Below are positions 35,201 through 42,800 of a DNA stretch of 64,000 nt, piece by piece. Within the stretch, counting starts at the first letter, position 1. Each line of letters starts with the position of its first letter. The position numbers and the translations under genes were made by a program. The stretch is from Lewinellaceae bacterium (lineage in GTDB: Bacteria; Bacteroidota; Bacteroidia; Chitinophagales; Saprospiraceae): positions 124,001 to 188,000 of the forward strand of contig JADJFA010000001.1 of assembly GCA_016708875.1 (NCBI GenBank), given 5' to 3'. Under the pieces are notes generated by a model, which saw nothing but the letters and a program-made list of their open reading frames with translations, did no database searches and was not told the origin of the DNA.

Positions 35201-35301
35201 ACCCCTAGAAAAGTATAGCCTACGACACCAAAAAATATGATGAGGATACTCATCACGGTGGCGAAGACGGGGCGGCGGAGGGAGAAGTCGGGTAAACTCA
35301 T
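32233..35301 (-). CDS. RND multidrug-efflux transporter, HAE1 family (AcrB/MexB-like)
   Basis: A 1022-residue inner-membrane proton antiporter of normal length. It starts MSLPDFSLRRPVFATVMSIL, has the two large periplasmic loops, twelve transmembrane segments, and the proton-relay Asp pair in TGLVVDDGIVVTENIFKKRE (TM4). It would export hydrophobic compounds with a periplasmic adaptor and an outer-membrane channel. Neither partner is in the window: upstream lies a gene relic and the HNH cassette, downstream the ORF6N gene. Substrate cannot be told from sequence. Confidence 0.94.
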   Translation of the reverse strand: MSLPDFSLRRPVFATVMSILIIFFGVVGYTFLGVREYPAIDPPNITVRTNYTGANAEVIESQVTEPLERAINGIAGIRTISSSSALGNSNITVEFDLSVDLEQAANDVRDKVSQAQRNLPQDIDAPPVVTKADASGDPIMFVPVQSSTRSIMELSDYTENVIREKIQTIPGVSAVNVFGSKLPSMRLWMNPGKMSAYGLTAQDVLSALDRENVELPGGKLRGDATELTVKTFGRLQTEDEFNDMIIRQVGSSTIRFKDIGEAVLGPDNEETGARRNLVQGVSLAVIPQPGSNWVEITDEFYRRYEQIQKDLPPDIVMSVGIDKSRFVRRAISEVTETLFIAIGLVVLIIYLFFRNWIIALRPLIDIPVSLIGAFFLMWLFGFSINVLTLLAIVLATGLVVDDGIVVTENIFKKREEGMDKWTAAREGTKEIFFAVVSTSITLAVVFIPVIFLQGFTGRLFREFGIVVAGAVLISAFVSLTLTPVLNVKLGGNVTTNGKFYQATEPFFKGMDRVYGNALRSFMGFKWLSLVILAACFGMIWYFQGTIKSELAPLEDRNIIRTNVTAPEGTDYDEMESIIYDLSQKVMDSIPEHRMVFGIAAPGFGSGSTNSGFVSLLLTDPQERERSQMQIYNQLLAMTKKMPEARMFPSQEETITVGFGRGLPIQYVIQTLDFEKLETVVPKFLEEARKNPIFANVDVNLKFNKPELQVIIDRLKAAELGVSVLDVSQTLQLALSGRRFGYFLQNGRQYQVIGQVERANRDEPIDLAGLYVRSNRGEMVQLDNIVRFEETSNPPQLYHHNRYKSATISAAPVPGKTLGEGLAVMDSIAAKVLDDSFETDLSGPSRDFRESSGNTSYAFMLALMLIYLILAAQFESFRDPLIIMLTVPLAIAGAYLSLSITGNTFNIFSQIGMIMLIGLVTKNGILIVEFANQKRDSGVPKREAVWEAAQARLRPILMTTLATALGALPIALSFGAASTSRIGLGVVVVGGLIFSLVLTLFVIPAMYLFLSGKKRNAAPWSKE

Positions 35302-35404
35302 GGGATTGGACGATAGATTCGATTGAACGATTGGTTCGATTGATTTTCAAAACACGAAGATCGAATTAGGGTTGAAATGACAGGCAATTAATCTCCAGAG
35401 GATG

Positions 35405-35563
35405 CAGATTCCCCCTTCCTGTTCTTCAAATCAATATTCACCAAAATAGCTGCCGATATGAAAAACAAGGATCCAATTTTGTCTGTCTCAATAAAGTCAT
35501 TTCATCCACATTAGAGCGCTCTGGGTTATCGGAAACGTACGTCCGGAAACTGTTGACCGTATA
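35405..35563 (-). pseudogene. Relic of the O-antigen ligase gene 3' end
   Basis: 35405-35502 matches 36575-36671 (the last codons of the intact ligase gene) at most positions, and 35513-35563 matches 36864-36914. The ~190 bp between these parts in the intact gene is missing. Both copies have the same orientation. It is a decayed, internally deleted duplicate that cannot encode protein. Confidence 0.85.
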
Positions 35564-35570
35564 GGGCACC

Positions 35571-35603
35571 AGATTTGACAACTTTTGAATAGTTGTCAAA
35601 TCT
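35571..35603. terminator. Hairpin after the HNH gene
   Basis: AGATTTGACAACT pairs with AGTTGTCAAATCT over a 7-nt loop, 8 nt beyond the HNH stop. The T-rich side is on the plus strand. Confidence 0.6.
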
Positions 35604-35610
35604 TTTGATC

Positions 35611-36033
35611 TCAATTTTGAGGCGGATGCAACCCAACAGATTTCAGCAATCGTCGGAGGTTTAAGTTTGAAGCGCGATTGAGTTGCAATAAAGACTCTGT
35701 CGCGCGACCAATGGTTGAAATGCCCAAAATGTACAAACCATCCTCACTCCATTGAAAGTGCTCGCCCCATTCATCTTGGCGAGGGTGGAACAAGGGTGTA
35801 AATTGATTGGTGAGTGGGTCAATGGCGTTTATTCTTTTGTGTTTGTGGCCATTGCAGCCACCGCAGGAATATGCCAAGTTTTGCAATTCTGTTTTGCCAT
35901 CAAGGCTGACAGGAATGATGTGGTCAATCGGAAATGAATCGGGAGAAAGCGCTGCTGGGCAAAGGCAATATTCACATCGTCCCTTTGCTCGCTCTGTTAC
36001 CAAACTCCTCAACGCTGTTGGTATCTTAGCCAT
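35611..36033 (-). CDS. HNH endonuclease family protein
   Basis: A 140-residue protein with an HNH nuclease core at ~15-70: zinc ligands CEYC and CGGCNGHK, and catalytic-type DHIIPVS followed by NLAYSC. The C-terminal half (~85-135) is Trp/Leu-rich and not part of the known fold. HNH enzymes of this size include homing-type, restriction-type and toxin-like nucleases. It overlaps the upstream small gene by 8 bases, so the two are co-translated. It lies between a relic and the intact copy of the O-antigen ligase gene end, which marks the pair as an acquired cassette. Confidence 0.9.
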   Translation of the reverse strand: MAKIPTALRSLVTERAKGRCEYCLCPAALSPDSFPIDHIIPVSLDGKTELQNLAYSCGGCNGHKHKRINAIDPLTNQFTPLFHPRQDEWGEHFQWSEDGLYILGISTIGRATESLLQLNRASNLNLRRLLKSVGLHPPQN

Positions 36034-36430
36034 TGAACACGGGAGCTAGGCCAAGGTTTTCCATCAATTTAGGCAGGGTAATATTGCGCATTTGAGCAAG
36101 TTCAATCAATAATTTCAAGCGATTGTTGCGCAATTTTTCATCCTTATCTACCAATTTCATGAACTCTTGATGGTCCCCATCCGTAAGCTGATCAGCCTCC
36201 AATTTTTCAGCCAAAACCCAATAGCGCGACCGGTCTTCAGCATTCAAAACGGTCGTATTAATCTGCAAAAGCAACTCCCCTTCGCTGGGCTTCCGATCCG
36301 CTTTGCGTTTTTGGGCAATAACTGCATCCAATTCCTGCGCCAGATATTCTAACTCTGACAAAGGGAGATCGCTTAAGCCAGACGGGAAACCGTGGGCAGA
36401 CAACACTGATTGGGCAGATGCTTCTGACAT
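36026..36430 (-). CDS. Small helical partner of the HNH protein
   Basis: A 134-residue, mostly helical, charged protein (SDLPLSELEYLAQELDAVIAQKRK; RLKLLIELAQMRNITLPKLMENLG). Similar proteins precede HNH genes in cyanobacteria and Bacteroidota. Its role is not known; an antitoxin- or immunity-like partner is an inference from the tight overlap. No enzyme motif seen. Confidence 0.65.
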   Translation of the reverse strand: MSEASAQSVLSAHGFPSGLSDLPLSELEYLAQELDAVIAQKRKADRKPSEGELLLQINTTVLNAEDRSRYWVLAEKLEADQLTDGDHQEFMKLVDKDEKLRNNRLKLLIELAQMRNITLPKLMENLGLAPVFNG

Positions 36431-36559
36431 AAAACATGCTTGTTTGTGTGCAAAAATAAGAATATTTTGTCAATTTCAGCGCGTTGCTGCTTTTTGATTT
36501 TTATCCTGTAGGATTGAGTGCAGGTCCCTTGAATTCTTCCAGAATACGGGTTAGTCCTA

Positions 36560-38023
36560 CTAAATCGGACCCAGCAGATCCTCCTTTTTGTTCTTCAAAT
36601 CAATATTCACCAAAATAGCTGCCGATATGAAAAACAAGGATCCAATTTTGTCAGTCTCAATAAAATCGTTCATCAGCATCAGAATGTTGACAAGCACAAA
36701 ACAAAGCAAGGCCGACAAAAGTGCGACCCTTGTACTTCGCTCCTTGGTGAGGTGGTAAACAGATTCCCCTTTCAGCATCACTACCACACAAAACAGCAGG
36801 AAAAAGAACAGGCCGGGCAGGCCCTGCTCAACAGCCACCATCAGAAAATAGTTGTGCGTGCTGGAGCGCTCCGGGTTGTCGGAAACATACGTGCGGAAAC
36901 TGGTGACCGTATAGTTTTTATAGTGGGTGTAAAAAGTTGCAGGGCCAAAACCCAGCAAAGGCCGCTCCTGAATCATATATGTAGCGGCCACCCACCGATA
37001 CACGCGCTCCATGGTCGAAATGTCTTCCAGCTTAGTGGTAGCTTCCAAAAGCCGGTCAAATCGCTGGTGCGAAATGGTTTTTTCGTAGTCAGGGGCAAAC
37101 AAAAGCCAGTTATCCCGGGTACCAAGAAAGGTAAAAAACAGGGCAAGCCCCAAAGCTCCCGCTACCAATGCAGCTTTCATCAATCGCCAGCGGACTACCC
37201 AATATACGCCAACCGCCAAAACGAGGGCGCCATACGCCGCCCGGGTATAAGCGAAATAAATGCCGACCAATAAAACCAGCACTCCAAGAACCAAAAACCA
37301 CCATGCCCCCGAAAATCGCCGATACCAATAGCTTCCATACCAGGCAAAAGGCAGGAAAATTGCCAGCAGACAGGCGTACATAACGTGATTGCGGAAGAAT
37401 GGATGCAGGCAACCATTGATGCTCTCGAACGAAAAACCATACCCCGCGTGCCGCCAAATCACCGTGAGGGTGGCAAAAAACAGGGGCACGAAAAACCACC
37501 ACATCAATGCTTTGAAATCACGCTCCGTATTCAGGAAACGCGCTGCCCAAAAGTAAAACACCACGACGTACCAGCCTTTGGCCAACAAGGATTTGAAGGA
37601 AATGAGAAAATTTTGAGACGTGGCGACACAAACCGTTAGCCAGAACAAATGGGCAAAAAGGGCTAGCGTGATAGGATGGCGGAAAAAACGCACATCAACT
37701 TGTCGCCAGTTTCGGGAAAACCAGGCGAGACCTGCCAGGGTGAGCAGCCACATCAAAGGTTCTGAGGGCAGGTCCGTAGCCAAACCGCCTGGCAACGATA
37801 CTTCCGTGGAGAGCGGGATGCAGCCCATCATCAGAAAAAAAACCTTGCGCACATCAACCAATGCCAACCAAATCATTGCCAAGCCTGCTGGGAGCAAGGT
37901 CAGCCAGGTCATTTCAAGATAAAGGCCAGCAAAAATGGCGAGCAAGCTAAATGCGACAAATACCGCCACCAGCACCCCTTGCGGGTGATCTTTAGGAATT
38001 CCGGTTAGCGTTGAGAGTTTCAA
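36560..38023 (-). CDS. O-antigen ligase / Wzy-type membrane protein
   Basis: A 487-residue protein with about twelve transmembrane helices and a large periplasmic loop (~300-400) holding NPERSSTHNYFLMVAVEQGLPG, the family motif with a conserved His. It polymerises or attaches surface polysaccharide chains. The only start in frame is TTG at 38023, and this lies inside the left arm of the repeat that brackets the four-helix-bundle gene, so the original 5' end may have been altered by that insertion. A decayed copy of its 3' end lies at 35405-35563. The Wzz-like gene lies 530 bp upstream in transcription. Confidence 0.87.
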   Translation of the reverse strand: MKLSTLTGIPKDHPQGVLVAVFVAFSLLAIFAGLYLEMTWLTLLPAGLAMIWLALVDVRKVFFLMMGCIPLSTEVSLPGGLATDLPSEPLMWLLTLAGLAWFSRNWRQVDVRFFRHPITLALFAHLFWLTVCVATSQNFLISFKSLLAKGWYVVVFYFWAARFLNTERDFKALMWWFFVPLFFATLTVIWRHAGYGFSFESINGCLHPFFRNHVMYACLLAIFLPFAWYGSYWYRRFSGAWWFLVLGVLVLLVGIYFAYTRAAYGALVLAVGVYWVVRWRLMKAALVAGALGLALFFTFLGTRDNWLLFAPDYEKTISHQRFDRLLEATTKLEDISTMERVYRWVAATYMIQERPLLGFGPATFYTHYKNYTVTSFRTYVSDNPERSSTHNYFLMVAVEQGLPGLFFFLLFCVVVMLKGESVYHLTKERSTRVALLSALLCFVLVNILMLMNDFIETDKIGSLFFISAAILVNIDLKNKKEDLLGPI

Positions 38024-38517
38024 GTTGAAAGTTTACAAGTTTCAAGTTTTCAAGCACTTGGGGTCTGTTGAAGTCATTGGTTTTTATCGGGTGGCTGAAG
38101 ACGCTGGATTAGTCCGTGCAATATTTTGCTAATTTCTAGTGCACGAGCATAGATGTCTTCAAACTCTTGTTGAGTGATATATTTAAAGTCCAAAGCCCGG
38201 TAGGCTTGTGAGCGAACCTCTCCGCATGAGCCTTTTGACACAAATAAAAAATAGACAAACTGCTTGTTTGTCTGCCGTTCATAACCTTCTGCTATGTTAT
38301 CCATAACAGAGCCGGAAGAGGAGAGAATTTGATCTTTCAGCTTAAAGTCTCTTGAAAATCCCTCCCGTTCAGTCAAGGGTTTAATTATTTGGCATAAGAC
38401 CCTGACCTTTTGCCATGCGAGAATGTCTTCAAATCTGTAGAAAGTTGCCATTGGTTTATCAAGTTAGATTACTATAAAAATAGGCTTTCCTACCTAACTT
38501 TCCAAACTTTCAACTTG
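38021..38517. repeat. Inverted repeat bracketing the four-helix-bundle gene
   Basis: CAAGTTGAAAGTTT at 38021-38034 is the exact complement of 38504-38517. The arms enclose 470 bp with one complete gene. The left arm continues with related units to 38054. A smaller 7-bp stem (AAGTTAG/CTAACTT) lies at 38461-38500. Confidence 0.75.
38074..38451 (-). CDS. Four-helix-bundle protein of the 23S rRNA intervening-sequence type
   Basis: A 125-residue all-helical protein with the family marks FEDILAWQKVRVL, SGSVMDNIAEGYERQ and SKGSCGEVRSQAYRALD. Proteins of this group are encoded in insertions within 23S rRNA of Leptospira and others, and are related to Avd of diversity-generating retroelements; they form pentameric barrels that bind nucleic acid. 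Here the gene sits between two polysaccharide genes and is bracketed by a 14-bp inverted repeat, resembling the rRNA insertions in layout. Molecular role unknown. Confidence 0.88.
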   Translation of the reverse strand: MATFYRFEDILAWQKVRVLCQIIKPLTEREGFSRDFKLKDQILSSSGSVMDNIAEGYERQTNKQFVYFLFVSKGSCGEVRSQAYRALDFKYITQQEFEDIYARALEISKILHGLIQRLQPPDKNQ

Positions 38518-38556
38518 CTACTTTCAACTTGCTACTTTCAACTTGCTACTTTCAAC
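38504..38556. repeat. Tandem 14-mer repeat (ACTTTCAACTTGCT)
   Basis: Three full and one partial copies lie directly after the Wzz-like gene's stop (minus strand). The first copy forms the right arm of the inverted repeat above. Confidence 0.8.
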
Positions 38557-39674
38557 TATTGCAATTCCTTCCAATTCACATCACGATAAGCATCTGCCAA
38601 AAACGCCGCAAAAAGTGTAAAAAGGAACGCCGCCACCACCGCTCCGATCACGATGATACTCCGGCGTGGGCGGTTTTTCATCAAGGGCGGCTCAGCCAGT
38701 TCTACGGTTTGAATCGCGGGGATATTGGTATTGTACGCCGCCAGAATCTGGTTGTAGCGTTCTAAATCATAACTCAGTTGCTTACGCGCTTGATTGTGCA
38801 AATCGTTGGCTACGGCGACTGAACTGATTCCTTCGTTATAATCGCGTATGGTGAGGTTTTCGCTTTTGATATTTGGAGAGAGGAGCATCTGGCGTTGACG
38901 TACCGCACCGCGCAGGTTGGCTTTGATGTATTCGATGGTATCCAGTGGTATCAGCGGGTTTCCATCCAGTATCTCGAGGCGGGCTGTGTTGCGAGCAATG
39001 TCTTCTTCTGCTCGGGTGAGTTGTCTGGAGAGCTGGTTGCCTTGTTCGCCCCCGCCGTAGATTTTGTAGCGGTTTTGCACGATACGCACACTGTCGCCTA
39101 GCCGTGACAGCTCGACGGTCTTTCGCTTCAGGTTTGAATCAAAAGATGCCAGGAGTTTGGCCTGACTATCTTTGGTAAGCCGTTGCGCAAATTCGTCAAT
39201 TTTCTCGCGGGCAGCATTGGCCATATCGGAAGCCAATTGCGGGTCGGTGTCTTCGATGGTCAGTTCGATGGCGTCATTGCGGTTTTTTTGCACTACATAC
39301 AAGTCGCGGAACCTCAACCGCGCCCAGTACCTCCCTTCGTGGCTCGCCGAGTCAATGCCGTAATGATTGAACAGCCCAAAACGCCCGATCATGTAATCCA
39401 CCAGTTCGTTGCTGGCGGCAATTTCCAGGATACGGTCCACGTCCTTGTCGGTGCCGAAATACTCAGTCACCTTGATTGTTCCGCCAAAAATTAGTTCCGG
39501 CTTGGAAAGGTCCTGGTTGCTGGGGTAAAAGATGGTGGTGGCCTTGTAATAAGTATCCATCCACAGTGCAATACCAATGCTGCCTACAAGCGCGATGAGG
39601 CAGGCATTGCGGAGGGCTTTTCTCCATCGGTAAATCGTCCCCAAAACGCCGAGGAGGTTGTCGCGGTTGCTCAT
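38556..39674 (-). CDS. Wzz-like chain-length / polysaccharide co-polymerase protein
   Basis: A 372-residue inner-membrane protein. One transmembrane helix near the N-terminus (NACLIALVGSIGIALWMDTYYK) and one at the C-terminus (SIIVIGAVVAAFLFTLFAAFL) flank a coiled-coil periplasmic domain with the pattern of Wzz/BexC-type regulators (NELVDYMIGRFGLFNHYGID; ELAEPPLMKNRPRR, the Pro-rich stretch before TM2). It has no kinase domain. It would set chain length of the polymer handled by the ligase/polymerase gene downstream. A strong -7 element precedes it, divergent from sprA. Confidence 0.85.
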   Translation of the reverse strand: MSNRDNLLGVLGTIYRWRKALRNACLIALVGSIGIALWMDTYYKATTIFYPSNQDLSKPELIFGGTIKVTEYFGTDKDVDRILEIAASNELVDYMIGRFGLFNHYGIDSASHEGRYWARLRFRDLYVVQKNRNDAIELTIEDTDPQLASDMANAAREKIDEFAQRLTKDSQAKLLASFDSNLKRKTVELSRLGDSVRIVQNRYKIYGGGEQGNQLSRQLTRAEEDIARNTARLEILDGNPLIPLDTIEYIKANLRGAVRQRQMLLSPNIKSENLTIRDYNEGISSVAVANDLHNQARKQLSYDLERYNQILAAYNTNIPAIQTVELAEPPLMKNRPRRSIIVIGAVVAAFLFTLFAAFLADAYRDVNWKELQ

Positions 39675-39695
39675 AATTGAATTTTAAACAAGGCG

Positions 39696-39703
39696 CAAAA
39701 GTA
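39696..39703 (-). promoter_or_regulatory. Promoter -7 element (TACTTTTG) of the Wzz-like gene
   Basis: Perfect TAnnTTTG match on the minus strand, 22 nt before the ATG at 39674, with TTTTGG about 15 nt further upstream. Confidence 0.6.
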
Positions 39704-39851
39704 AGAAATCTGGTTGCCAAAAAATGGCCTCAAAATCAAGCCCTGGCAAAGCAACCATTCTTTTCATAACCGCGTCATTGCCCCACTTATAATCCGTATG
39801 CCGGGCACCAACACCGGTAAATTTTAGTTGAACCATCCTGCTTAATTGAAA

Positions 39852-42800
39852 ATGACGAAGAAGAACAGCCTTCTCGCGGCTCTTGCCCTGCTTTCCGTTT
39901 GTGCACTGTATGCCTTCGCTTATCCCGAAGTCGTACGTGAAAACGTCCTTACGATCCTTTTCCCCGATGGCGAACGGCCATTAGCAACTATTGACAATTC
40001 ACCGTTGATTATTGAAAGTGAGAAATCACCAATCACCAATCACCAATCACCATTCACCAGTCACGAGTCACCAGTTGACACCTTCCCTCCCCTGAGCGAG
40101 CGATACGACGATTTTATCAATGCTGGTGGCAGCAACCCCGTAGATCTGCGCGACCCAAAGGCCATTGATCGGCAAGTGGAATACGATGCGGCCTCCAATA
40201 TGTATATCATCACGGAGAAGATTGGCGAGGATTTCTACCGCGCGCCTACTTACATGACCTTTGATGAATACGTGCAATGGCGCGACGAACAGCAGCAGCG
40301 GGAATATTTCGACCGCTTGCAAGGTGTGGTATCCGCCGATGGCAAAAGCGCAGACGGCACGGTTGACCCTGTGTCAAAATTCAACTTCAAAACCTCACTC
40401 ATTGATCGCCTTTTTGGCGGCACCAATGTGGACATAAAGCCGCAGGGCAATATCAACCTGACCTTTGGATATGACTGGCAAAAAATACAAAACCCCATCC
40501 TGACCCTTCGTCAGCAAACCAACGGGAACTTCGATTTTGACATGGACATCAACATGAGCGCCCAAGGCAAAATCGGAGAAAAACTTAATCTCAACTTCAA
40601 TTACAACACGCAGGCGACCTTCGATTTTGACAATCAAATGAAGATCAACTACGACACGAAGGGCTTTTCAGAAGACGAGATTATTCAAAACGTAGAAGCC
40701 GGCAACGTGTCCATGCCCCTCCGCTCCAACCTTATAAAAGGAGCACAAAACCTGTTCGGTATCAAGACAGAGATGAAATTCGGACACTTGCGCACTACCC
40801 TCGTAGCGAGCCAACAGCGTTCAAAACAACAAAGCATTAAGATTCAAGGCGGCTCTCAGGTGCAGACTTTCGAGAAGCCGATTGACGAATACGACGAGAA
40901 CCGCCACTTTTTTATCAGCCAGTGGAACCGCAACGAGTTTGAGCCGGCGATGAAATGCCTTCCTGTGCCGCAGTCGCTGTTCAACATCACCCGGATGGAG
41001 GTGTGGATCACGAACGATAAACAAGAGTTCCAAAATACCCGCGACGTGTTGCCGCTTACAGAATTGGCTGAACCTGATTCGGTTAGAGATGATTGGAAAA
41101 TACCCAATCCCCCTGGCAGAGACATCAACGGTAAAGGGCTTCCAGCCAACGAAAACAATAAGATTTATAGCACCATTTTGTCTGAGCTCAGCAATGACTC
41201 TACCATGCGTTTTAGCGACCGGGTAGTGAGCAGGCTTTCCGGGCCAGTTTTCCAACTAAAGCAGATCAGGGATTTTGAAAAAATGAACGCCCGCCTGCTT
41301 TCTCCTCAAGAATTCACGTATCACGAACAACTTGGCTTTATCAGCATTAACCTCAACGTGCAGCCCGACCAGGTGGTGGGTGTGGCGCTGTCGTACACCT
41401 ACAACGGGGTGCCGTATAAAATCGGGGAGTTTTCTGACGAGGTACCCAAGAAAAGCTCGGTTGACACCCTGAAAACCAATGTGCTTTTCTTGAAAATGCT
41501 GAAAAGCACCACGGCCAACGTCCGATACCCCATTTGGGACCTGATGATGAAAAACGTGTATGCAGTGGGTACGGCCAACGTGGATCCACAAGAATTCCGC
41601 TTTGATGTTTACTACGCAGATCCAGGCAAAGGGCAAAAGCGTTTTCACGATGGCCCGCTTATTCCTGCCGGTTTGAGAAGCCGTCCTTTGCTTCAGGTTT
41701 TTAATCTGGACAACCTCAACCTGCAAGGCGATCCCGGTCCCGATGGTATTTTTGACTTTGTTCCGGGTATAACCATCAATCTGCGATCGGGGCGCGTCAT
41801 GTTCCCCGTGCTGGAGCCGTTTGGCAGTGATTTGTATGGTCAAATTGTAGCAGCAAATGGCCAACCTTATTCCCCAATAGATTCCGCCAGGTTTTATAAC
41901 CAGTTGATTTACCAGCAATTGTACGACAGTACCACTTTTGTGGCGCGGGAATACCAGCATTTGAACCGATTCATGTTGCGTGGCACTTACAAGTCGAGTG
42001 TCTCGTCAGAGATCTCTCTTGGCACGTTCAACCTGCCTCCGGGTTCGGTGCGCGTTACCGCAGGTGGAACACCGCTGCGCGAGGGCATTGATTATTCGAT
42101 TGACTACAACATCGGTAAGGTGCGCATCCTGAACGATGCCATTTTGCAGTCGGGTCAGAGTGTGAACGTCAGTTTTGAAGACAACACGTTTTTTGGTTTC
42201 CAGAGTCGAAGCATGATCGGGGCGCGTTTTGATTATGCGTTCAACAAAGACCTGAGTGTGGGCGCTACGTTTATGAATTTGTTCGAGCGACCGCTCACCC
42301 AAAAAGTAAACTTTGGCGACGACCCCATCAACAACAAGGTGTACGGCCTCGATTTTAGCATCTCCAAGGATGCGCCCTGGCTCACCAAACTTGTTGACAA
42401 ACTCCCGCTCATCTCCACGAAAGAGCCTTCTTCCATCTCGGCGCAGGCTGAAGTAGCGGTGCTGCAGCCGGGCCACAACCGCGCCGTAAACCAGGGCGGC
42501 GACAAGGGAGGCACCGTGTACATTGATGATTTTGAAGGAAGTACGGCCAATATCCCGCTCACCAACCAATTCAACCAATGGGTCATCGCATCCGTGCCTC
42601 GGGACGATGATAATGCGACCATTAAGTTGTTCCCTGAATCTGACCCGACCAATACTTCGCTTTCATTGGGCGCAAACCGCGCGGGACTTTCCTGGTACAT
42701 TTCTGACCCCAGCGCCCGCGACGGAGACGACAATGTTGATCCTTACACGCGGTTGATTCAATATCAAGATATTTTCCCGAACCGCCAGCTCACTCCATTT

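Noticed and set aside
40024..40073. CRISPR-like array of short repeats at the sprA start
   Set aside because: The unit is 7 bp with no spacers and lies in coding sequence; no cas genes are in the window.
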